This document shows, one piece after another, positions 1 through 4,765 of a DNA stretch of 5,125 bases. Made by a program: the position numbers and the translations under genes. The notes below the pieces were generated by a model. It searched no databases. It had not been told where the DNA came from and saw only the letters and a program-made list of their open reading frames with translations. The stretch spans positions 1-5,125 of the forward strand of contig QMPB01000404.1 of the NCBI GenBank assembly GCA_003648395.1, read 5' to 3'. This DNA comes from Bacteroidota bacterium. GTDB lineage: Bacteria; Bacteroidota; Bacteroidia; Bacteroidales; UBA1556. Numbering within the stretch: position 1 is the first letter of the stretch; each line of letters starts with the position of its first letter.

Positions 1-16
1 TCTAGAATTAGTATTC

Positions 17-68
17 ATAACCATGGGGCTCCGCCCATGGTTATTCGTATTTGACCCTTTCAGGGTCA
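17..68. repeat. REP-like tandem pair of GC-rich hairpins
   Basis: Two perfect palindromes lie 7 nt apart in AT-rich DNA. The first has 11-nt arms (17-27 and 34-44, ATAACCATGGG and its complement) around a 6-nt loop. The second has 7-nt arms (52-58 and 62-68, TGACCCT and its complement) around a TTC loop. Such doublets resemble the repetitive extragenic palindromes mobilised by REP-associated tyrosine transposases (IS200/IS605-like). That assignment is inference, because no transposase is present in the window. No T-run follows either hairpin, so they make poor intrinsic terminators. A terminator role for a gene to the left of the window cannot be excluded. Confidence 0.6.
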
Positions 69-83
69 GTGATATACGTAATA

Positions 84-147
84 CTCTATAATCGTAATAA
101 TAAAGGCAATTTATACTGATTAGTTACCTTTTTTTTAAATTATAGAG
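84..147. repeat. AT-rich inverted repeat, 9-nt arms
   Basis: CTCTATAAT (84-92) is matched by its exact complement ATTATAGAG (139-147), enclosing 46 nt. The interior holds a run of eight T (129-136) and one copy of the ACTGATTAG repeat. The element starts 15 nt after the REP-like doublet, so it may be the far part of the same repeat unit. The arms are short and AT-rich, so chance pairing is possible. Confidence 0.35.
107..138 (+). repeat. ACTGATTAG repeat, copy A
   Basis: This segment has relatives on the other side of the TerB-like gene. Bases 107-123 match 1028-1044 in direct orientation at 15 of 17 positions. Bases 115-138 match the complement of 849-872 at 22 of 24 positions, with mismatches only at the 11th and 16th bases. 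It lies within the 84-147 inverted repeat, downstream of the REP-like doublet. I do not recognise the repeat family. Confidence 0.5.
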
Positions 148-261
148 GCTTATGAAAAGTATAAAGTTATAATGAGATAGATATCAGTTGATAGTAAATA
201 TTTTCATTGGCATTCTCTCTTTATGAGGGGGTAAAAGTTTTGTACTGATAGCATTACATTA

Positions 262-296
262 AAGCATCAGCATCGCTTGGAGCGATGCTGATGCTT
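262..296 (-). terminator. Long perfect hairpin, probable terminator of the TerB-like gene
   Basis: A perfect 16-bp stem (262-277 and 281-296) encloses a 3-nt loop. It begins 6 nt beyond the stop codon of the minus-strand TerB-like gene. Read on the minus strand, the stem is followed by TAATG, so the T-tract is weak: only the last two stem bases plus one T form a short run. Position and stem strength fit a transcription terminator or 3'-end stabiliser. Each arm repeats the unit GCATC twice. The structure differs in sequence from the REP-like palindromes nearby. Confidence 0.65.
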
Positions 297-302
297 AATT
301 TA

Positions 303-611
303 CTAAAAATTAGAAAAAATACTCTTTATCAATTCTTTCTCTGTAAAATCAATATTTCCATCCGTTGCTGCCATTTGATTTAGTAAATTAAGCACATGCC
401 TTTTCTTACTAGAACTCATTTCTTTAACTGTATTCTTAGATTCTTCAAAAGACATAGAAAAAGACTCTTCTGCCTCGTTAACTGAAATTCCTAATCTCCT
501 ATTTATTTCGTATAATGTTGCTGCTTCGTGCACATCAGTATGACCATCTACTTTCATTAATTCTGAAAGTAAATAATTAATTGCTTCTTTTTCTATTTTT
601 GTAAATTTCAT
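303..611 (-). CDS. Small TerB-like protein (102 aa)
   Basis: This is a soluble 102-residue protein with no signal peptide or membrane segment. Two similar halves are visible. Residues 11-41 contain D22-G23-x2-D26-x2-E29, and residues 73-100 contain D84-G85-x2-D88-x2-E91. Each motif follows a hydrophobic helix (residues 12-20 and 73-81). This acidic DGxxDxxE pattern, helical content and size fit the TerB-like fold (tellurite-resistance TerB / DnaJ-associated TerB families), where the acidic residues can bind metal. The family assignment is by motif only. The role is unknown, and solitary TerB-like proteins need not be involved in tellurite resistance. The ATG at 611 is the natural start, about 40 nt below a good Bacteroidetes promoter, with no Shine-Dalgarno sequence. 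The gene is a single-gene unit ending at a strong hairpin (262-296), and no ter-operon partners are present. It is flanked on both sides by repeat-rich non-coding DNA. Confidence 0.8.
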   Translation of the reverse strand: MKFTKIEKEAINYLLSELMKVDGHTDVHEAATLYEINRRLGISVNEAEESFSMSFEESKNTVKEMSSSKKRHVLNLLNQMAATDGNIDFTEKELIKSIFSNF

Positions 612-660
612 ATAATTACAATATTAATTATTTGAAAAAATCATTCCATTTCTGTAAGCA

Positions 661-692
661 CAAATATACTATATTATCTATCAACTACTCAA
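661..692 (-). promoter_or_regulatory. Bacteroidetes-type promoter for the TerB-like gene
   Basis: Read on the minus strand, TTG (692-690) is followed after 21 nt by TATATTTG (668-661). This matches the -33/-7 pattern TTG...TAnnTTTG of the Bacteroidetes primary sigma factor with acceptable spacing. Transcription would start near 654, giving a leader of about 40 nt before the ATG at 611. AT-rich DNA makes partial matches common, but here both boxes and the spacing agree. Confidence 0.6.
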
Positions 693-848
693 TTAATTAA
701 CAGTTTAATAACAGTTAAAATATATTCATTCAGTATTTATTATCTTTTGTTATTAAATTTTACTAAATTTGTAGCGAGTAATATACTAAATATCAGAAGA
801 TTTAAGATAACAAAAAGTACAATTGTAATTTTCAGATTTATTATTTAC

Positions 849-872
849 TTAAAAAATAGGTTACTAATCAGT
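849..872 (-). repeat. ACTGATTAG repeat, inverted copy B
   Basis: Read on the minus strand, this 24-nt segment matches 115-138 at 22 of 24 positions: ACTGATTAGT, then an ACCT core, a T-run and AA. The two copies lie in opposite orientation about 710 bp apart, with the TerB-like gene and its promoter between them. I see no protein-coding reason for the similarity. Confidence 0.5.
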
Positions 873-920
873 TCAGATATATAACTGATAATGTGACATG
901 TAGATTAATTGTTTTGTCAT

Positions 921-945
921 AATTTTTGCAAAAAAAGCAAAAATT
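921..945. repeat. AT-rich hairpin next to the REP-like palindrome
   Basis: AATTTTTGC (921-929) pairs perfectly with GCAAAAATT (937-945) around a loop of seven A. It lies 28 nt before the REP-like palindrome at 974-999 and may be part of the same repeat unit. On the minus strand the loop is seven T. No gene ends here on either strand, so a terminator role is unlikely. Confidence 0.45.
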
Positions 946-973
946 TCGCCAAAACTGGTCAATACTACTTTCA

Positions 974-999
974 TAGCCCCACCCTAAAGGATGGAGCTA
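974..999 (-). repeat. REP-like palindrome, folds best on the minus strand
   Basis: This 26-nt imperfect palindrome has 12-nt arms and an AA/TT loop. On the plus strand it has two C-A mismatches (978/995 and 982/991). On the minus strand the same positions become G-T wobbles, so all 12 pairs can form. This strand asymmetry is typical of REP sequences recognised as single-stranded hairpins by REP-associated tyrosine transposases. It lies about 70 nt upstream of the YitT gene. Transposase involvement is inferred, since none is encoded here. Confidence 0.55.
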
Positions 1000-1027
1000 A
1001 TGATGATTATGATTGGTTTATACATTT

Positions 1028-1044
1028 CAATCTACACTGATTAG
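1028..1044 (+). repeat. ACTGATTAG repeat, copy C
   Basis: This 17-nt segment matches 107-123 at 15 of 17 positions in the same orientation (CAAT, then two differences at positions 5 and 8, then ACTGATTAG). Like copy A, it lies about 30-40 nt beyond a REP-like palindrome. That makes it a candidate outer part of a larger repeat unit. It lies 27 nt upstream of the YitT start codon. Confidence 0.4.
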
Positions 1045-1071
1045 CAACAAAAATAGATATATCTAACTATA

Positions 1072-1935
1072 ATGATAAAAAAAACTAATTCGTTTAAATT
1101 TATTAAAGGCTTAATGCTTATAATTATAGGCATTGCTTCTGCTAGTTTTGGATTAGAGTCATTTCTTATACCTAATAATTTTATTGATGGAGGAGTTACA
1201 GGTATATCAATGCTTATTGCACATATTACCTCTACCCCATTATACTATTGGATATTAATAATCAATATCCCTTTTATATTTATGGGAGCTTTAAAGGTAA
1301 ACAAAAGGTTTGCATTTATGAGTGTAATTGCAATAAGTTTATTATCCATAGCAATTGCTTTTGTAGAATTTCCAATAGTAACTGAAGATAAATTACTAAT
1401 AAGTATTTTTGGCGGTTTCTTTCTTGGCTTAGGAATTGGCTTTGCCATTAGAGGCGGTTCTGTTATTGATGGAACTGAAATATTAGCATTGAGCATTAGC
1501 AAAATAACATTTCTCTCTATTGGAGACACCATACTTGTTCTTAACTTAATAATATTCTCATTTGCGGGAGTAATACTTGGAGTTGAAACAGCTCTTTACT
1601 CCCTTTTAACTTATTTTGTTGCATCCAAAACCGTAGATTTTGTAATTCATGGAATTGAAGAATACTATGGATTAACAATAATGTCGAATAACAATAATGA
1701 AATAAAAGCTATGTTGATGGATGAGCTAAATAAAAGTGTTACACTTTATCAAGCTAGAGGAGGACGAACAATAAATCATGAAGATAATTTAGAAATCATA
1801 TACACTATAGTAACTCGATTAGAAGTAAATAGAGTAATTAGAAAAATTCTAGAAATAGATTCTAATGCATTTATTGCTGAGCATATTATGGGTGATGTAC
1901 ATGGCGGAATAATTAAGAAAAAAACTTTTCACTAA
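1072..1935 (+). CDS. YitT family membrane protein (DUF161 + DUF2179)
   Basis: This is a 287-residue integral membrane protein with a cytoplasmic tail, the full length usual for the family. Hydrophobic segments lie near residues 10-28, 57-74, 80-99, 109-126, 150-170 and 172-190. Family signatures are the glycine-rich block D39-G-G-V-T-G (39-44) and the second-half block G128-G-S-x2-D133-G-T-E (128-136). The two blocks look like an internal duplication of the YitT_membrane unit. Residues about 221-276 form the DUF2179 domain, with R229-G-G-R-T and D263-x2-A-F, a small fold related to signal-binding regulatory domains. The transported substrate or role is unknown, and naming it a transporter is inference. 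The start at 1072 has no Shine-Dalgarno sequence, and a short AT-rich palindrome (1054-1065) precedes it. The stop codon is 12 nt before the first possible start of the histidine kinase gene, so the two are probably co-transcribed. Confidence 0.9.
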   Translation: MIKKTNSFKFIKGLMLIIIGIASASFGLESFLIPNNFIDGGVTGISMLIAHITSTPLYYWILIINIPFIFMGALKVNKRFAFMSVIAISLLSIAIAFVEFPIVTEDKLLISIFGGFFLGLGIGFAIRGGSVIDGTEILALSISKITFLSIGDTILVLNLIIFSFAGVILGVETALYSLLTYFVASKTVDFVIHGIEEYYGLTIMSNNNNEIKAMLMDELNKSVTLYQARGGRTINHEDNLEIIYTIVTRLEVNRVIRKILEIDSNAFIAEHIMGDVHGGIIKKKTFH

Positions 1936-1992
1936 TATATTATTATTATGAAATATTTATTTACAAATGCAAAAGAAAATAGAGGTAATTCT

Positions 1993-4092
1993 ATGAGATA
2001 TAGTCTACTAATAGTAATTATTATGACTATTTTTATCATTCCAATTAATTTATTTAGTCAAGATAGTTTGCATTATTCTCATTACAAATATAATAGAATG
2101 AGAAGGATGGCTAGTAACATTAACAACTTTACTCACAAGACAGGTTACATTAAAAACCTACATAAATACAAATACAAAATAGAGAAATGTACTGATACTT
2201 TAAGTGATCAATATTTTACTTTATTTACTAAATACACACTTTTACTTTCTGAAACTGAATACGATAAAGCAGTTGAATTAACTAACCTAAAACTTAAAAC
2301 AATAAATAAAAAAAATAAAAACTATATTGAATTATTATCAACCCTTACTAAAATACATAGAAAAAACAGAAATTATGTTAAAGAACTTGAGACATTCGAA
2401 TTATTAATTCCAATAAATAATAAACATAAAAATTGGGCAAATAAAGATTGGGATGAGGTAATGGTTGGTAATATATATTTTAATGGAAAATTTACATTAA
2501 GAGCAATCTATTATTATAAGCAAGCTATTAATGATTTTGAGAAAATTGATAATAGAATAAAAGACGTTGGACTCGCTGTTTGCTACCAGAACATTGGTAT
2601 TTCTGAAGATAAACTTGGGAATCATGATACTGCAAAAGAATACTTTAAAAAAGCAATTAAACACAGAAAACAAACTGAAAATATAAGTGAGTTTGCTGAT
2701 TTATATGTATTCATTGGAGACAACTTTATTTCTGAATTATCTTATGATAGTGCCACTGTATATTATAGTAAGAGTGAAGATATTGACATAAAAGCAAAGC
2801 GATATCAACACCTTATACTAACTTATTTAAGATTTGCAGACCTTAAATTTTTACAGGGCAACATAATAGAATGCATAGAATACAATAAAAATGCATTTGA
2901 ATTGTCAAAGAAGTTAGGTGATTTTAAAGGTATTACAAAGTCTACAAGTTCACTTGGCAATAAGTATTTATTATTAAACAAGGTTGACTCTGCAATAAAA
3001 TATTCCGTTATTTCTATTGCTTTTGCTAATGAGGTAAAAGATTACTCAATAATTAAATCAAACGCAATTCTTGTAATTAATGCCCTAAGAGAAAAAGAAG
3101 ATATTAGTATTAATGAAATTACCCTTTACGAGAAATTGATTGTAAAAGCTGATTCTGCATTATATTCACAGAATATTGCTCGTAATGAGTTGATGAATGA
3201 AATAATAAAACGAAACAATAATGCAATTGCTGAACTTGCTAAACAAGAATTATATATAAAAGGTTTTTATATTTCTGTGGTAGTAAGTCTTATATTCTTA
3301 TTCTTAATAATTGTAATAATTATTAATAGAAATAAAATAAAAGAACATAAAGAGCGGCAATACCTAACTCTAAAACAGGTGAAGGAGCTAAACAATGACC
3401 TTGAGGAAATCAATACACATCAAGAAAGGACCTACTCAGTTGTTGGACATGACCTTAAAGGATCACTAGGAAGCACCTTATCCCTTCTTGAAATACTTAA
3501 TACCGAAAACCTAAGCAAAGAAGATACTAATTACTATATGAACTTGATAACAAATGCTATTAATCATACATATAACCTTATGCTTGATTTATTTGCATGG
3601 ACTAGAGTTACAAGTGATAACATAAAGTTTTCACCTCATAAAATTGATTTGAACTCAGCTGTAAATGATATTTTATTCTTCATCAGTAAAACTTGTGATG
3701 AGAAATCCATTGAAATTACTGTTAATGCAAAGAATCAATGTATTATATATGCTGATAAAAACATGCTTGATACAATACTTAGAAACCTATTAAATAATGC
3801 AATAAAGTTTACTCCACGTAATGGAAAAATTAATATATGTATATCTAAAGTTAATGACCTTACAAGCCTTGAAATAACAGATAATGGAGTTGGAATGGAT
3901 GACGAACAGTTATTCAACCTTTTTGATGAAAGAAAATTTGACACAAGAGTAGGAACTGAGAATGAAAAAGGTAGTGGACTTGGGCTTAAACTAGTAAAGA
4001 AATTTGCTAGTAGAAATAATGCAGATATTAAAGTTACGAGCAAACTTAAGGAAGGAACTTCGTTTACACTCCTTTTTCCTAAAGCAATGTAA
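1993..4092 (+). CDS. TPR-containing sensor histidine kinase
   Basis: This is a membrane sensor kinase that should autophosphorylate a histidine in response to an envelope signal. The start at 1993 gives 699 residues with a direct signal peptide (residues 1-23, ending L-F-S-Q). It is preceded by AGAGG seven bases upstream. An in-frame ATG at 1948 would add 15 polar residues before the signal peptide and is less likely. The exported part (about 24-420) is helical, with TPR-like units near 156-185, 192-226, 232-264, 271-308 and 311-348. A membrane helix (423-446) and a coiled coil (449-480) lead to the HisKA domain with phosphoacceptor H486. The HATPase domain has the N-box (R597-N598, N602), G1 box D630-x-G632-x-G634 and G2 box G660-x-G662-x-G664. 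The usual H-box proline position is S491. There is no receiver domain and no neighbouring response regulator, so this is an orphan kinase. It follows the YitT gene, probably in one operon. Confidence 0.9.
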   Translation: MRYSLLIVIIMTIFIIPINLFSQDSLHYSHYKYNRMRRMASNINNFTHKTGYIKNLHKYKYKIEKCTDTLSDQYFTLFTKYTLLLSETEYDKAVELTNLKLKTINKKNKNYIELLSTLTKIHRKNRNYVKELETFELLIPINNKHKNWANKDWDEVMVGNIYFNGKFTLRAIYYYKQAINDFEKIDNRIKDVGLAVCYQNIGISEDKLGNHDTAKEYFKKAIKHRKQTENISEFADLYVFIGDNFISELSYDSATVYYSKSEDIDIKAKRYQHLILTYLRFADLKFLQGNIIECIEYNKNAFELSKKLGDFKGITKSTSSLGNKYLLLNKVDSAIKYSVISIAFANEVKDYSIIKSNAILVINALREKEDISINEITLYEKLIVKADSALYSQNIARNELMNEIIKRNNNAIAELAKQELYIKGFYISVVVSLIFLFLIIVIIINRNKIKEHKERQYLTLKQVKELNNDLEEINTHQERTYSVVGHDLKGSLGSTLSLLEILNTENLSKEDTNYYMNLITNAINHTYNLMLDLFAWTRVTSDNIKFSPHKIDLNSAVNDILFFISKTCDEKSIEITVNAKNQCIIYADKNMLDTILRNLLNNAIKFTPRNGKINICISKVNDLTSLEITDNGVGMDDEQLFNLFDERKFDTRVGTENEKGSGLGLKLVKKFASRNNADIKVTSKLKEGTSFTLLFPKAM

Positions 4093-4099
4093 AGCTTAA

Positions 4100-4636
4100 T
4101 TATCTGACATTCACCTTGTCAGCAAGTTCTTGCTTTTTCTTTTCTATTTTTACTTTGTAAAACTCTTTGGTAGCAATATATAGCATCTTATCTATTTCTG
4201 CATATACAAATCCTGTATCATCAACAAACTCAACAGGTAGGTTGAAGCTATACTCACCTTCATTCTTTAGAGTTTCTCTTATATTATTTATTATTTCATC
4301 TGTAAATTCAAATTTTGCTACAGCTTTTTTCTTTATTGGCCGCTTAAATTTCACTACTGCTTCTTTATCCCAAACCACGAAGTCCTTTCCAAAAATTTGA
4401 ATCATTTGCAGCATATAAATTGGATCAATAGAAGCATAAATACTACCGCCAAATACACTTCCATTATAATTTCTGTTTCTATAGCTTCGTACTATTCTAA
4501 CGTGAATTTCCATCCAATCGCCACTAATAAAACTAACCCTACCTGTACTGCGCCTGTATGCTGGGAAATGATTAAACACAAATCTTAATAATCTACTCTT
4601 TGAGCTCTCTTCCCTATTTGTACTAAACTCCTTCAT
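4100..4636 (-). CDS. DUF4442 hotdog-fold protein (thioesterase-like)
   Basis: This is a cytoplasmic protein of 178 residues, close to the usual length of DUF4442 proteins. These belong to the hotdog superfamily with PaaI-type acyl-CoA thioesterases. Diagnostic stretches are N56-Y-N-G-S-V-F-G-G64, D71-P with the following helix, V87-V-W-D-K-E-A93 and K96-F-K-R-P100. The F-G-G block sits where many hotdog thioesterases have H-G-G. The reaction is undetermined, and thioesterase activity is inferred from the fold only. The lysine-rich C-terminus (161-178) is predicted helical. I chose the ATG at 4636. An in-frame TTG at 4666 would add 10 hydrophobic residues but overlaps the promoter's -7 box, so it cannot lie in the transcript expected from that promoter. 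The stop codon lies only 7 bp from that of the histidine kinase, in convergent orientation. The 3' end of this gene also seems to encode the kinase operon's terminator on the other strand. Confidence 0.85.
   Translation of the reverse strand: MKEFSTNREESSKSRLLRFVFNHFPAYRRSTGRVSFISGDWMEIHVRIVRSYRNRNYNGSVFGGSIYASIDPIYMLQMIQIFGKDFVVWDKEAVVKFKRPIKKKAVAKFEFTDEIINNIRETLKNEGEYSFNLPVEFVDDTGFVYAEIDKMLYIATKEFYKVKIEKKKQELADKVNVR
4121..4147 (+). terminator. Probable intrinsic terminator of the YitT-kinase operon, inside the convergent gene
   Basis: AGCAA (4121-4125) pairs with TTGCT (4130-4134) around GTTC, and one extra G-C pair can close to a 2-nt loop. It is followed at once by a T-rich tract (4135-4147, TTTTCTTTTCTAT), with further T beyond. 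It lies 28 nt after the kinase stop codon. A second hairpin, CTGACA/TGTCAG (4104-4109 and 4117-4122), sits just before and shares two bases with it. The stem is short, but hairpin plus T-tract in the right orientation fits a rho-independent terminator. The sequence also encodes residues near K168-D173 of the convergent DUF4442 protein. Confidence 0.5.
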
Positions 4637-4663
4637 TAAAATAATTATATTTATAAAAACAGG

Positions 4664-4671
4664 CAAAGTTA
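4664..4671 (-). promoter_or_regulatory. Bacteroidetes -7 box for the DUF4442 gene
   Basis: Read on the minus strand, 4671-4664 is TAACTTTG, an exact TAnnTTTG. Transcription would start near 4658, about 20 nt before the ATG at 4636. The -33 element is weak: the best match is CTG (4697-4695), 23 nt upstream. The box decides the start codon, because it covers the alternative TTG at 4666-4664. Confidence 0.5.
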
Positions 4672-4717
4672 ATCAAATTGTATTCTTTCTTTAACAGATT
4701 CTAAAAAATTAATGAAC

Positions 4718-4743
4718 TTGGTAAATAAAATATAATATTTTTG
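4718..4743 (+). promoter_or_regulatory. Bacteroidetes-type promoter for the lipoprotein gene
   Basis: TATTTTTG (4736-4743) matches TAnnTTTG exactly. A TTG at 4718-4720 lies 15 nt upstream, somewhat closer than the typical -33 element. Transcription would start near 4749, about 17 nt before the ATG at 4766. Together with the opposite-facing box at 4664-4671, this makes 4637-4765 a divergent promoter region. No palindromic operator is visible in it. Confidence 0.5.
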
Positions 4744-4765
4744 CACTTTATAAGTTAGCTTAATT

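Larger units (their letters stand above)
612..1071. other. Non-coding, repeat-bearing intergenic region
   Basis: This 460-bp gap separates the divergently oriented TerB-like and YitT genes. No open frame with protein-like content was found on either strand. It contains the minus-strand promoter (661-692), a repeat copy (849-872), a hairpin (921-945), a REP-like palindrome (974-999) and a second repeat copy (1028-1044). A TAAATTTG box on the plus strand (764-771) could be a -7 element. However, its nearest TTG (747-749) is only 14 nt away, and it lies 300 nt upstream of the YitT start. TACATTTC (1021-1028) is a weaker, closer candidate. The promoter of the YitT-kinase unit is therefore unresolved. 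Confidence 0.55.

Noticed and set aside
764..771. TAAATTTG on the plus strand as the promoter of the YitT-kinase operon.
   Set aside because: The only nearby TTG is 14 nt away, too close for a -33 element. The leader would be about 300 nt long and run through several hairpins.
991..1044. A 17-codon open frame (starting M-E-L-M, hydrophobic) just upstream of the YitT gene, a possible leader peptide.
   Set aside because: It overlaps the REP-like palindrome and the repeat copy, has no ribosome-binding signal, and is short enough to occur by chance.
1054..1065. Perfect 12-nt palindrome TAGATATATCTA 6 nt before the YitT start, a possible operator.
   Set aside because: It is almost pure A/T, short and single-copy. 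Such palindromes are expected by chance in this base composition.
1..1071. A CRISPR array or structured riboswitch in the repeat-rich left part.
   Set aside because: The repeats are few, irregularly spaced and in mixed orientation, and no cas gene is nearby. No known riboswitch core could be recognised.
1245..1532. Open frame on the minus strand inside the YitT gene.
   Set aside because: It is antisense to a well-supported membrane protein gene. Its composition reflects the complement of that gene, and it has no promoter or start signal.
3735..4043. Open frame on the minus strand inside the kinase HATPase region.
   Set aside because: It is antisense to the conserved N, G1 and G2 boxes and has no independent evidence.
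4167..4588. Two plus-strand open frames within the DUF4442 gene.
   Set aside because: Both are antisense to a family-matching protein, show no recognisable domain, and would lie downstream of the proposed kinase terminator.
4637..4666. Ten-residue N-terminal extension of the DUF4442 protein from a TTG start.
   Set aside because: The TTG lies inside the -7 promoter box and would be upstream of the expected transcript start. The ATG at 4636 fits the family's length.
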